From Ephemerocybe angulata (Eukaryota > Basidiomycota > Agaricomycetes > Agaricales > Psathyrellaceae), in the NCBI GenBank assembly GCA_013368325.1, contig JAACJK010000001.1, positions 3,534,001 through 3,598,000 on the forward strand: DNA of 64,000 nucleotides, written 5' to 3'. The translations under genes were made by a program, and so were the position numbers. Within the stretch, counting starts at the first letter, position 1; each line of letters begins with the position of its first letter. Of this stretch, positions 34,316-45,529 are shown one piece after another. The notes below the pieces were generated by a model. The model was not told the origin of the DNA. It saw only the letters and a program-made list of their open reading frames with translations, and did not search any database.

Positions 34316-34914
34316 TGAGATACCGCGGTAGCTCTATCCTCGAGTTCTCGGCTTAGAGAATCACGTCTATTATACTTTGTGGAAGCCGAGTGCCTTTCCA
34401 TTGTGAACTCGGTCCCTGAATCATAATCCAGATGGCGCCACATGTGTGATGGGCGCTTATCCTTGAAAGCGTAATGCATCGACAGAAAGCAGAGTTCTCA
34501 GGATGGAGGTAACTTCACAATCTGACTTCATCTAGTTCATCCAATCAAGAGTGGTGCCTATGCCTCACCACCGATGCCCTGTAATGCATAGTAGTGATAT
34601 GGATAAGCTTTGACACGCGGTACGAGCAGCTGCAGACTGGAAGCTTCTACGATTGTTGCTAAGGGAAGGTAAGCACTACTCTTAGACCCGGTGAACGTGG
34701 TTCACCAATGCAAATATACATTCGAATGATGTGAAAGTGGCGACCGGTAAGCCAGGAATCGAATAGACGCTCAGCGCCGCTTGACAAATCAATAGAAAGA
34801 TAAGGGTCAGGAGGTGGTCAGCAGACCAATCTCTATACGTATCCAATAAGTGTGATTAAGTGGCGAGCTCCACTCTCCCCTTTCTTGTTTCCGATTGAAT
34901 CACGGAAGGTGCAA
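34316..34914. other. Spacer within duplication copy 1
   Basis: Aligned patchily with 40,576-41,207 (for example GGTAAGCCAGG, GACAAATCAAT, GATAAGGGTCAGG.GGTGGTCAG, TTAAGTGGCGAGCTCCA). Carries the promoter side of the lost acetyltransferase copy. Confidence 0.5.
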
Positions 34915-35033
34915 ATAGGTACTATATAACGACATTACTTTAACACTCTGGCACCCACCTGAGCAGGCCCATCCATTCGACATGTTCGTTCCTCTAAACG
35001 AAACGCGCTCGTCTAGGCTAACCAACTGACATG
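34915..35033 (+). pseudogene. Remnant of the GNAT acetyltransferase gene (copy 1)
   Basis: Keeps the TATA region (GGTACTATATAACGACA) then jumps, at ACTCTGG, to the end of exon 3 (CACCCACCTGAGCAGGCCCA) of the intact copy. Exons 1, 2 and most of 3, with their introns (about 400 bp), are gone. TCTGG occurs at both deletion borders in the intact copy (near 41,230 and 41,636). Homology stops just past AACTGACAT. Confidence 0.8.
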
Positions 35034-35639
35034 CTATATGCAAAGAAATGGGTTAGTGAGATCGCCCGGTAGAGGGATGGATCTAGTCACCTGGAGGTGA
35101 TGTGCATGGCTGAGACTCGACGACAGAGTGAGGAACTGAGGGTTCCAAGCCCATTCGCATGAGAATGGTAGGAAAGAGTGATTGAGGATGTCGGACTTAC
35201 TTACCTCACGGCACAACAACTTGAATCGCAACCAACAGGCAAGATAACGTCAATACAGTGGTTCAGATTATCATTTAGAGGCGCCGGTACAGAGGGGTGA
35301 ACGGCGGGCTCGACTGTGGCGTCATGCCTCGGGCGACGGGCGACGGGCATGATCATACCCGCTTTCTCCGAGGCTCGTCCCGCTCGGGAGGTCCGCAGAG
35401 ACCATCCTGCGCACAACGTTTTCCGCACCACCCTTGCCCGCCCTGGCCTTTTCCGTCCAAATCAATCCAGGATTCCACCTTACTTGTGCCCTCCCAGCCT
35501 GGACGCTCAGAGGAAAGCATTTTCCTCCCCTGGTTGCACTATACTCGCATAACCCGTCTGGAATGGGGTTTATATGGGTCACTACTCTCAAATTCTGCCT
35601 TGTAAGGTACACTATTTGTATATTCCACCTATAAGTAAG
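35034..35639. other. Unique sequence between the duplication copies
   Basis: Contains a short CGGGCGACGGGCGACGGGC triplet-like repeat near 35,331-35,349. The minus-strand frame of the LINE remnant runs on through here but loses resemblance to reverse transcriptase. Confidence 0.45.
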
Positions 35640-36260
35640 CCGACTTTTTGCCGATGCATCGTCAATGCAGTGTCGAAGAATGAAAGCGTTGTTATTGGTG
35701 CGGAATCCTTCGCGGAAGCCGTTCTGTGTGTCGGGAAGAAGGTTTGTGTCGCCCTCGTACTCCTTGAACCGATGATCAATAATCAGAGTCAAGAACTTCA
35801 GGAGGCAGCACTGCAGGCCCACAAGGCGGTAGTCGTCTGCGGGCTTTCCGGGTTTCAGAATGGGTACTCGTGAGCGGTGAGCCTCATGTTTGAGAACATC
35901 GAACGAGGTGATGCATTCATTCAACATTGAACAATTCACATACTAGTACCTTTCCGTTGTCGATCGAGAGAATGTCGTGATACGGGGTGCTATCGATACC
36001 ACGAGCACTGTTCTTGGGCTTTTTGCGAATCCGCTTCTTCATCCAGATCACGCCTTGCTCGATGACACGGCGCTTGAACGAGAGACGAGGGGAGATATCT
36101 TCAGTGTGTTTGGGGAGAGCAGCAGCTCACTTAGCATCCGCTTCAAAGCGTTCCTGGTCGAAGAGAGAGGGGTAGGAGGAGGATTGGAGGTGTTCGTGTC
36201 GCGGATTGCAGCGGTGGGAGGCTCCCACATGTCGAGAATTTCAAATGTCTGAACCATGAG
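35640..36260 (-). pseudogene. Non-LTR retrotransposon (LINE) reverse-transcriptase fragment
   Basis: On the minus strand: RIRKKPKNSARGIDTPYHD, then ILKPGKPADDYRLVGLQCCL, LKFLTLIIDHRFKEY, LLPDTQNGFREGFRTNNNAF. This is the fingers/palm entry of fungal LINE reverse transcriptases (K.GKP.....YR, LLPD.QNGFR, NNN.F). The catalytic FxDD region and the endonuclease domain are absent, and a frame change separates the first part from the second. Unable to reverse-transcribe; a fossil. It sits between the two segmental duplication copies. Confidence 0.85.
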
Positions 36261-36424
36261 CCAACAGAACTTGACCGTGGATTCCCATGCATTGACAGTA
36301 ATGCCCTGCATGGCTTACCAGTATTCGGTTTGTCAGTTTCTGATATTACGAGATGATTCTCAGCTATGTATAAGCACTGTGCATAACATTGCTGCGTTTT
36401 TTCCCTCTCCCTGTTCTGTTCTTT

Positions 36425-37690
36425 ATGACCCAGTGGGATCCTACCAATGTTGGAACGGCGGTTGCGCGTGCCATGATGGTAAATCTGGCCTTTTCCTGCG
36501 TCTTTATTGGTGCGCTATCTCTCAGATGCTGGAATACGCCAAAACTGATGAATATCTCATTCCAATTTTATAGGGATACAGTTCGTTGTGTGCCTTTATA
36601 GTGCCATCGTCTACTACGAGACACCCCGCATTGCTCGAAATAGGTGGACCATGCTCTACGTGGTCGCTAGCATAGCCCTCTTTGCTCTATGCACATTGGG
36701 ATCGAGCGTCGATGTCGACGCCTCATTCGACCTCCTATTTGCCTCAACATCGCCTACCGACTTTACACAACGGATATCAGAGGGAGGCGGGGGTTGGAAA
36801 AATGTGTTTACGAGTGTGATGGTCGCCCTTATTTGCATCGTTGGAGATGGTCTCATGGTACGTCAGTTAGGTCAATATGCCTTTGGGTGCGCTGAAATCG
36901 TATGCCGGCACACAGCTGTTTCGCTGTTATATTGTATTCTTTGAGCGCCGCTGGGTCACATTGCTGCCAGGTCTGACCTACCTCGCCACAGTCGGTGAGT
37001 CAACTCCATCCTCTGGCTCCAAGGCCGTAACCTCACAACCTACCGGGACTCAGCCTTTGCCATTGTAACCGTCCTTCCAAAGTCATGGCCAAGCATGGGA
37101 GGGGCTGACGGCGCACTTACTCTCCCATCCCTCATGGTCATATTCTCAGTTTTCACAAACATCTTCGTCACTCTCCTCATAGCAGGCCGGCTACTCCGCG
37201 CTCGCCAGCAGCTGGCTGATATGGGAGGTGACGAGCGCAGTACTAGGGATTATACGAGTATGACAGTGATGCTGATAGAGTCGGCTGCACCGCTGTCGGC
37301 CGTCGGTTTGGTTTACGCTATCCTTCTTGGGACCACAAGGAGCACAGATAACGATGTCCTCCAGAAAGATGTCGCCCGCATCATCTCAGCGGCCTTCTAC
37401 TTCCACCTCGCTGTAAGCTCCATGTCCGATAATCGAAATGAGATACACTCAACTGACTACCGTGTTTTGGAAAGACGCTTTCACCCCAGCTCATCGTATT
37501 CCGTGTCATAACCGGGCGGTCCTTCGCAAGACGTCTAAATGAGCAGACTGCTTACTCAGGTCGGACGGTGTCCATCGACATCGAGTTTGCTCACGTTCAA
37601 ACGGCCAATCAGGTCAATGCAGACGAGAGCGTTATTAGTCAGGAGGCGTCTATGGCCTCTGGTAAAGCTAGTAATAAAATGAAAACATAA
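36425..37690 (+). CDS. Seven-helix membrane protein, five exons, 340 aa
   Basis: Exons 36,425-36,509; 36,574-36,857; 36,916-36,994; 37,054-37,412; 37,475-37,690 join in frame (resolved). Hydrophobic segments in order: VNLAFSCVFIGIQFVVCLYS, MLYVVASIALFALCTLG, VFTSVMVALICIVGDGLMLF, WVTLLPGLTYLATVAFAIVT, LPSLMVIFSVFTNIFVTLLI, MTVMLIESAAPLSAVGLVYA and the region FYFHLATLSPQLIVFRVITG. Charged loops (RLLRARQQLADMGGDERSTR) and a polar tail follow. This is an agaricomycete-specific seven-helix family of unknown function; the gene at 52,073 belongs to it (shared DG.M.(F/Y)RC, LLPGL.YLA, GRL, LIES.A). Receptor-like topology is inferred from helices only. The start ATG was chosen because MTQWDPTN fits the usual short N-terminus. 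Confidence 0.88.
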
Positions 37691-39796
37691 CTTCGTGAGC
37701 GCATTCAGCAGGATGTATGAGTCTCCCCTGCGGCTTGAAAGGGACGATGACATGGTGACAGCGAAAGTGTAAGGAGATTCTTCGTGTAAGAGACGGTGGG
37801 CCAACGCAAACGCGGATACAAGGTGAGGTCCAGTCGGCTCCATAAGAGGGGGAGGGCCATCCGGACGTCCTTTTTGCACAGGGCCGGTGAAGGTCAGCGG
37901 TTCGACTGCCGAGAATCTGATTACCTGCGTCGAGGGTCGGAGACAGATGACGCCCAGGGCCTCATCTGTGTGCTAATGATCATTCCGACTTCCAAGCCGT
38001 CCTGAACCATTGTGCTCCCCGAGGCACAGATCGTTCAATCAGACTCACGGATGGGGCGAGTGCCAACCGTGCAAAACATAGAGACGTCGAGCACACCAAG
38101 TTCGCTTGAATGGATCCAGTAAGAAGGATAAGGATGAACAAGCGCGCCACCCGTTATCCGCTGATAGAGTCGAGAGGAGAGCGAGACAGAAGTATAGAAA
38201 GTAGTCTAGTCCACCCCCTAGTCCCACCTGTTCGAACGAAGGCATGAAGTAGAGAAGGATTTAGAAGTACAGCGTCGGATATATCTGTACGCCGGATAAG
38301 TCCAGAGCAAGGTCAAGCGAGCGTCCCAAGTAAGACCACAAACCAAGTCCTGTGGCTTCAGCAGTTGCAACACCATCCAAGAGAGGGCCGCACGATGTTC
38401 AGATCGAACGACGAGAGTAGGACGAAAGACTATGGATCGCTTGGCATCCTCACTCCATTGCGGCGCTGCCGCATAGTCAGAGGAGGGAAGCCCCCAAGCT
38501 ATGACTGAGCCTTGGAACCGCACAGAATCCAGCGGACGAATGAGCGAACCGGTGATCGAACAAGGAAGGAGAAACTCGAAGATAGGGGAATCCAGAGACA
38601 ATTCGTCGCTTTTTTGGGCACCGGCCGTCTGGAGGGACAAGGTGACTCGATAGAGGGTCTGGAAGTGGGAGGGTGAATCGGATGGGAACGGTCGCAACGG
38701 CAAGGCAGGGGCAGTTCGATGTGAAAGCAACATTGACAGTCGAGCATAGACCGGAGGCCGAGCGAGAGTATAGAGACGATAGAGCATGGTATGGCGTAGA
38801 AAGACCCGCCCAGTCCTTGAGCAGAGGGCGTATTGTCCCGCGCAATGAACGTCGCCGGCAGTAGCGGATGAGAGCAACGCGTGCAGCTTCTTCTGGCTAA
38901 AAGGTGCAAGACGCTTTGCACATCCAGGCCTGTTGAGATCCTTATTCTGTACTTCATTGCGCAATGGCCTATGAAGACCAGGTGGTAAGATCAACGATGC
39001 AGGCAAAAGATTTGTCAGACGTACCAGCTCTCGGTTTGACGTGATAACAAGGACAAGAACCTGACATCTGAGACTGCAGAGATGCCATGTTCGTTGCCCA
39101 TACAGCTTAAAACGCTGGCTTTCGTCATTGGACCCCCGGCCCTCTTCCTGCTACCACCCCATCCCCTCGCCCTCCTCCTTGTCAACTTCATGGTACGTTC
39201 GACGATCGGTTGGGTCACTTGGGTGAATAGGGACGGTGGTCTCTGGGTCGTGTTCAGATTTTGGCATTTCACTTGCGATGTCGGTCCTCTTATTCCATGG
39301 ATGAACGGTCAAGAGGTAAGGAGCGAAAAAGAGGAATAAGAACGATGGTGGTGGGAGGCAAAGAAGAATCATGTCTGGCCATCATGCATCACCGCCTCGG
39401 CCGACGCTCTGAGTTCGGTGATCGGATCACCAGTGCAGATAGGTGCTCGGCGGGCGTCTAACCAAGGATTGCTAGACATTTGCTCTTGCGCTCATACGCA
39501 CACACCACTATCAGCAGACTGTCTCGCGCACAACGATATTGCTCCAGTGGCTAATATCGAGTCATTCTTCCCTGCGCCTCGGGGTGCTCTTTCAGCTTAC
39601 CTTGAGGCGATAATGATCATACAAAGCCCAAGTTCGCCCGATTGGGGCAGCGATCAAAAATTATGACTATAAGAGCGATAATGGGACTGTGAGACGACAA
39701 TGGGCGGGGTGGTCGCTCGACTTTTGGGGAGACTCTGAGCTGACACAGACAATGACAACAAAGCGTGAAAGGCCCTGACCCTGAGGGACGGACAAC
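37691..39796. other. Non-coding part of duplication copy 2
   Basis: A plus-strand frame at 39,082-39,339 (85 aa, two hydrophobic segments such as FVIGPPALFLLPPHPLALLL) is disrupted in copy 1, so I do not call it a gene. Minus-strand frames of up to 262 codons are likewise not conserved between copies. Confidence 0.45.
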
Positions 39797-39803
39797 TATA
39801 TAA
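39797..39803 (+). promoter_or_regulatory. TATA box of RVxF gene, copy 2
   Basis: TATATAA, 193 bp before the chosen ATG; context conserved with copy 1, followed in both by TTCTGCCTTCCGACACCCAC. Confidence 0.6.
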
Positions 39804-39995
39804 GAATCGCCATCCTTGGCCCAAGGTTTGTTCTGCCTTCCGACACCCACCTCCTCATTGCTTTTGCCGCTCAGTGTAGTATATTCTTTTCTGAGCTCGA
39901 AATCCTCCACCACATGATTTCCAATGAGCAGGCAAGCCACTCTCTTGCACACACTAGATTTTATCACTCTGAAGCTAATCACGCACATCTCCAAG

Positions 39996-40575
39996 ATGGC
40001 AACTACTTCTCAGCCCCAAGCAGAGGACGCATGCTCCTTAGTTGAAAGCCCCGCTGGATCACCTGAGCCTGAAGTCGATTGGGGTTGGGAGTATTTTCTC
40101 AATTTTGACGACTACTGCTTGAGGGAAGGCGACAAGGTCTCCACGCCTGCAATCGCCGTACCTCTCTCGGAAGTTCCGCCCATTGAGACCATTACCTCCG
40201 TCGTATCCGAGAAGAAAGTCAGATTTGCTGATGAAATTGAGGAGAAACATAAAGCAGTTCATTTCTCGGATTGGGACGAATATATTGTGTACATTTCGAC
40301 CACGCCGCCCCTGGTATGTTATTATAACACCCATTTTCTACCCACCATACTTATCCAACTCGCGACAGCCTCAATGCGCTTTTTCCGCTTTTGACGTTGA
40401 GCTGGTGTTTGAATACGAGCCGTGCAGCGAGGAGCAGGTTTCGCACTGCGAGCCAGATGACCTAGATTTGATAGAAGACTGGGTTCATTTACTATCATTG
40501 GAAAGGGATGTGACGGCTTTAATGGAGGAAGCGAGGAGGATAAGTGACCCTTCCTTCAGGATTTGTCTCGATTGA
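39996..40575 (+). CDS. 174-aa protein with two RVxF-like PP1-docking motifs, copy 2
   Basis: Exons 39,996-40,313 and 40,369-40,575 (resolved), same lengths as copy 1. KKVRFADEIE and KAVHFSDWDE are kept almost exactly, as is FSAFDVELVFEYEPCSEEQV, whereas the N-terminus and C-terminus have changed a lot (tail ISDPSFRICLD against TNDPVLRMCLE). That contrast suggests the motifs are what matters. An in-frame ATG at 39,924 could add 24 residues; copy 1 has a stop there, so 39,996 is preferred. Expected, by inference, to bind protein phosphatase 1. Confidence 0.75.
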
Positions 40576-41207
40576 AGGGATAACGCGCTAGATTCATCTT
40601 CGAGCAGCTGCTATATGTAGTATAGAGTTGCCTTTATTGTATTTATGGGTATCTGGGAGCCTGTTCCACCCCAATTACTTGGTCTCCCTGTCAGAGACGC
40701 CATATGTGTGATGCATGTGGGCGCTTATTTTCGAGAACGGAAACTAGGAGAACGGACCTATACTGACAGAGTTCATATAACCAGTGCGAGACTTATTTAA
40801 TTAGAGTACCAGCTCCCAACCAGCTCCCAACCAGCTCCATATGTATGGTGACATAAATAAGATTTGCTGGTGTCGCACTACTGGAAATCGCCAATTGAAA
40901 GCTTCTACGATTCCTACTGAATGAAAATCACTATTCATAGATCCGATGACCGTTGCCCTAAGTACATATCTTTATTCGACTCAATGGAGTACATACACGT
41001 GGGGACGGTAAGCCAGGCACAACGCGATTGAATAGGCGCTCAGAGGCGAGTGACAAATCAATGGTGTGATAAGGGTCAGGGGGTGGTCAGAAGACTATTC
41101 TATATACATCCCTGATAAGTGTAATTAAGTGGCGAGCTCCAGTCACCTCTTTATCTCCTCCCATTGAATTGTGCTGCGGGCGTTCAGTGGTGCATCTAAA
41201 TAAATAC
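40576..41207. other. Spacer before the acetyltransferase
   Basis: Contains a short direct repeat, ACCAGCTCCCAACCAGCTCC near 40,809-40,830. Otherwise only duplicated spacer sequence. Confidence 0.5.
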
Positions 41208-41214
41208 TATATAA
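41208..41214 (+). promoter_or_regulatory. TATA box of the acetyltransferase gene
   Basis: TATATAA in ATACTATATAACCAC, 75 bp before the ATG; also present in the copy 1 remnant. Confidence 0.65.
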
Positions 41215-41288
41215 CCACAAACTCGAATCTCTGGTACGTCTCCGATCCCGCGATCCAAGCACCTGAAACCCAAGTAGCTTACTGGAAC

Positions 41289-42332
41289 ATGGCGCCTCTC
41301 TCCCTTTCGATTAGACGTGTCACGGAGCTCACAGGTATGGTCCCCAGGTCTCGCAAGCCTGATCGCAGCTCATCTATTAATAGAGGAAGAGGTTGAAGCC
41401 ACCAAAGCCTTATTCAGCGATGCCTACAAAGACCGTATGTTCCTCCCTCTCTACCGCCCCGATAGTTGGGATTTAGACTAATTGTTGGCTTTCGTAGACG
41501 AATTCACCAGCATTGTCACAGGGGGCGATGCCTCTCTCTTCGGAGACTTCCACATGATGTGCATCACCGCTGGTCTCAACGCCGGCCAGGTCTACGTCGC
41601 GGAGAACGACTCCAAGGACATAGTCGGCGTTGCTGTCTGGCACCCACCTGAGCAGGCCCATCCATTCGACACGTTCGTTCCTCGAAGTTTTCCAGTGTCC
41701 ACGAAATGCGCTCATCTATGCTAACTAACTGACATACTAGTCCAAACGTCGAAGCTGCTGTTCCCATCCTCAACTCATTCTTTCCGAAGCTCAGGGATGA
41801 GGTTAAAGAGTGGTGGATGAGTGTATGGTAACTTCAGCAGTATCTTGGGGCACATGCTCACATTCGTCCACAGTTTTTACCGGAGTCCGTTCGGTTAATG
41901 AGTGGTCAGTTCTCCCCGGAGGAACGATTTGCCTCTTGGTATCTCCAGGAGCTCGCCACTGCACCTGCTTATCAGCGTCAAGGCGTCGCGCGAGCGTTGG
42001 TCGATGTGGTCAAAAAGCAGGTGAGTCGAACCCTCTAAACCTCCAGTGAGTCTGAATGATTTACCGACCACGATGAACTCTAGGCGGCGGCACAGGGTAG
42101 AGTTGTGACGACGCAAATTGCGAGCAGCGAACATGACGTGAGTGACCCTGTTATACGGAGAAGGCTGTAACCTGACTTACTCTTCTGTGCGAAGGTCGCG
42201 GTATTCAAGAAACTTGGGTTCACAGAAATCGGAGAAGCTGTTAATTTTACCGGGCCTGCCCCCGAGGGCAAAACCTTTGAGCTCAGCACGTGCATCGTGG
42301 TTCCCCCGGCAGCTCACAGTGAGGTCAATTAG
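41289..42332 (+). CDS. GNAT-family N-acetyltransferase, seven exons, 230 aa
   Basis: Exons 41,289-41,334; 41,384-41,434; 41,498-41,672; 41,741-41,822; 41,874-42,020; 42,084-42,137; 42,195-42,332 keep one frame (resolved, with the third donor GTTCGT the least typical). The acetyl-CoA pyrophosphate loop is QRQGVARALVDVV (Q/RxxGxA, about residues 155-167), preceded by WYLQELATAPAY, the beta4 strand in the usual place, and followed by VFKKLGFTEIGEAVNF, the beta5-alpha4 region seen in GNATs. The N-terminal part SIRRVTELTEEEVEATKALF and HMMCITAGLNAGQVYVAEND also fit fungal GNATs. It would transfer acetyl from acetyl-CoA to an amine; the substrate is unknown. It is the intact member of a pair; the other is a remnant at 34.9 kb. 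Confidence 0.85.
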
Positions 42333-42587
42333 CAAGATGGAGAAATTCTGTGCCATCCTGTACCCATGAATACGTAACGTTGTGCTTCGCTGTTAGTCTG
42401 GAATATCAAACAAATACTCCGCGCTCTAATTCAGGTTGAGTACAATATATTTAGCATATGTGGACACCATACTCGACTTTCAAAGTACATAAGGGAGTAG
42501 GGGTCTACGTCAGTTCAAATACATATCGTCAACGAATAGCTCCATCTCGTCCAATACACGATTACAGTACAGACCCGAATGGCAAGT
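42333..42587. other. Convergent 3' spacer
   Basis: Separates the plus-strand acetyltransferase from the minus-strand F-box gene. Nothing recognised. Confidence 0.5.
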
Positions 42588-45064
42588 CTACAACAGTCGG
42601 CTCTCCCTACGCCTCCCATCCGGCTTCTCCTTCCGCCAAGCTATTTTCTCTTCCCGAGTACGGTACCTGAGTGTTGTCCACAACACGTCGACCACTCCCC
42701 CCATCGCGGCAATCCTGGATACCATTGTGCTGACGGTGTCAGGACACGGCACCCTGTCGCATGTGTCGAACTCATTGTCTCCATAAAAGGCCTCGGTACC
42801 ATCGCAGTCGCAAAGCCCATATCTAGGGCCAGCCACAAAGGTAATGCTTCGGTTCCCCTTTTCTTCCTGTGTCGCCCCCTTCACCCACTTCTCAGCCCAC
42901 CGCAACACGTACAGAGCCATATCGTGGGCCACCCCGTGCACGTCATCTACATCCTTGCCCTTGTACCTCTCTTTCTCGATCCCAAAGCAGAGGAATACGA
43001 CTTTCTGGAGATGTGGGGCAGAGAACTCCTCAAGCCACGAGCCGTCCATCGGCCCAGATTGAATGGCCAGATACTTCAAGGTGCCCGAGACCAAGTACAT
43101 GAGCTCGCGTAAGTTGAACATTTCCGCGTGTGCTGGATCCGCCACGCCAGAGCTCGAGTGTGATGGGATGTCGGGGATCTCGAAAGAGAAGAAATTGAGG
43201 CGAAGCTCGCGCAGCTGGCACTGCGACCTCCTGACGAGGTGAGTAATAGAACACGCTGCGTGTTCAATATCGCTGGTGATGTTGAGGGACTCGAGGCGAG
43301 GAGTGTCAATGTAGTTGATGAAGTTTCTTCCAAGTCTGCCGTCGTTGCTGGGGTGTTGAATCTGGATGCACAGTTTCTTGAGGTGAGAAAGCTCGACCTG
43401 CTCAGCGTTGAGTGGCGAATCGGCCCCAGCTAGATTACGCAAGGTAATTGTGAGGCTCTCGAGTGAAACACATCGAGAGATGATGCCGAGGAGGATGGCA
43501 TCTGGATCTTCAGTTGCAAGAGTGAGGTGGGTGAGCTGAGGGTAAGGAAATGTCCAGAGCCAGATACTGTGTTCGCTAGGGAGCTCGAGCTCGAGATGGC
43601 GGAGGGCTGGAGCACGCTCCGCTAGAAAGGCGCATCTTTCTTGGTCGTAGCTGTAGTCCCTGTCCCTTGTGCAGATTCGGAGTGTGTGTAACTCTGGCCA
43701 TGCTTTGAACTTCTTTCTCAGCCATCCTTCCTTCGCTTCGCGCAGCGCATCAGGGCTGGCCTCGTCATCCAAATTTATATTATTCATATCGGAGGGTGAA
43801 AGGGTGGAGACGTCGAAATGGTCGAAATGGTCGGCTTCTTCGCCATCGCAAGCGAGCGATACCTTATCGGCATAGGTGAGCGCGTTGATTCTGCGGTCCG
43901 ACAGATATCGCCTATCGAGGTACACCCCCGGATCCAACAGGTCCTTTACGAAGTGGGTGTCCGCAGTGCTGATAGAAAGACTCCCAATTTTCGGTTTATC
44001 CATCGCAGTACGGATGAACTCCGAGATTCCAGGCCGAGGCAGGAAGGGTCGTCCATACATCGCGAGCTGCGGGCATGGGTCGTAGGAAGGGTCCACGAGG
44101 ACAAGGCTAATAGGGGAATCCTGGCTTCGCTCGACTGATAAAGCTGCCCTTGACATCTCGCCGACGATGTCCACGACTGGTAAGTCAATCTCATCCTCCG
44201 GGCGTGGGTCCCTATAATTCTCAGGCTGTGGCCCATCCCCTTTAGGCCAGTCCTTGGGAGGGGATGGGATGCGCTTTCCGTCGATGTGTATGTCCCTCCA
44301 TAGGTTGATCTCATCGGCTATGACGTCCGCCCATTGCTTGCAGACGCTGCGGAGAGCAGCGCGCGTCGAACATTGGATGACAGAGCGGTTGAACCCGTTG
44401 ATGTGCCAGGGTGGTGTGTTAAACGCGCCCGGGGTGGGGTCGGGAGGAGCGCGTACGATTAGCTCGTAGAAGATCCGCTTGAGAATATCGGGGTTGAGCG
44501 CAATAGAATGAGTCTGCACGGTGGGTGAAAGGGTTAGTATGCGTAAGGGGTGCGTACAAAGGCGTAGCAGCCTGCAGCCGGACGCACCTCCTTCTTAGTA
44601 TCCTCAGGCGTACTCGGGGCAGCCACCTCACTAGTCGAGGTTTGCGCGGCTATTTCCTCGTCCTCTTCATGTACAGTAGATGTCGTCTCGGTCGCCACTT
44701 GGGGTGCAATGCTTGAGTCTTGCGCAGCCTGTGCGCCAACTGGAGTCGTAGCGGCACCGTCCTCGTTGTGGGGCGGTACGGTAGATGATGTCGCCTCTGT
44801 CGCCGCCGGTGGCGCGATGGTTAGGGTTTGCGACGCCTGTTCTTGGGTGGTCGATGGCGCGTCGATAATTGTCGGTGCTGGAATGGCTGCTCCCTGAGCA
44901 GCCTCTGACTGGGTCGTGCCCTACATGCCACTCAATGAGCATTATGCTTGCCCCAGCACTGAATGAGCACGTACTGTGGTATTCTCTGAGGCGAGTCCGT
45001 CGTCCTGCTTCATCTTCTTCCTCAGCGCAGAGTTCTTCGACGTATTCCTCTTCCTCTTTCCCAT
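42588..45064 (-). CDS. F-box protein with Thr/Pro/Ala-rich N-terminus, three exons, 782 aa
   Basis: Minus-strand exons 44,975-45,064; 44,588-44,920; 42,588-44,513 (resolved, all phase 0). Exon 1 gives a basic start (MGKRKRNTSKNSALRKKMKQ), a likely nuclear-localisation signal. Exon 2 is a disordered Thr/Ala/Pro/Gln-rich stretch of 111 residues. Exon 3 opens with the F-box-like domain IALNPDILKRIFYELIVRAP and later LRSVCKQWADVIADEINLWR. It then runs through LRR-like segments such as LRHLELELPSE, LTHLTLATEDP, LESLTITLRNL and LKKLCIQIQH. Expected role: substrate receptor of an SCF ubiquitin ligase. A GTG at 44,519 is not the start; the acceptor lies 6 bases further on. Architecture differs from the other F-box genes in the window. 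Confidence 0.85.
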
Positions 45065-45529
45065 GGTGCGCTGCTAGGTCGAAGTGGGGTGCGTAGAAAG
45101 CTCAGGGACTCAGGGGACGTTGTGGTTCGAGATCAAGATGTGGGTTTGTTTGGACTCTCAACATCGTCACGTTGCTTAAGCGACAAACAAACAAGGGTCA
45201 AACAACTGTCCTCAAGGAATGCCATCCCAATTCGGAGGGCATGTAGTCTCGTGACGTCAAATTTCGGCGCTCAGGCGCTGTGGTCTCCCTGTTGCTCAAA
45301 GGCGTCGTTTGTCATTCTGGTGACAATCAATAGCGCGCTGGGTCGGGCATTGAATGCAGATGATCCCAGAGTGTTCCTGCCAAAGACATCATTATTGGAG
45401 CTTGTAAACAAGAATGTAAGCGTACGTACTAGAACAAGTTGTACGACTAGCAGAGCACGCAAAGCGTGCGTAGTCAACGAAACTACAGCTCCCAACCTGA
45501 ACGACGCACGCGTGGCCGAGACAGCGGCC

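Larger units (their letters stand above)
30896..35033 (+). repeat. Segmental duplication, copy 1
   Basis: Direct relative of about 36,961-41,738. The left border is sharp at TTGCTGCCAGGTCT; the right border is at AACTGACATGCTA. Gene order is the same as in copy 2: 3' part of a seven-helix membrane gene, 2 kb non-coding, RVxF-motif gene, acetyltransferase. The offset grows from about 6,066 to 6,259 bp through small indels. Copy 1 lacks the first exons of the acetyltransferase and the 5' half of the membrane gene. Confidence 0.9.
36961..41738 (+). repeat. Segmental duplication, copy 2
   Basis: The better preserved copy of the unit described at 30,896-35,033. It contains the intact end of the seven-helix gene, the RVxF gene and a complete acetyltransferase. 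The membrane gene extends beyond the left border, so copy 2 is the source arrangement and copy 1 the derived, truncated one. Confidence 0.9.

Noticed and set aside
38218..39006. 262-codon minus-strand frame in duplication copy 2, and a 175-codon counterpart in copy 1
   Set aside because: The two copies differ by frame-changing indels, composition is Arg/Ser/Leu-rich without motifs, and no promoter or splice context supports it.
39082..39339. 85-codon hydrophobic frame in duplication copy 2
   Set aside because: The same place in copy 1 is frameshifted, and no flanking exon was found; kept only as a remark.
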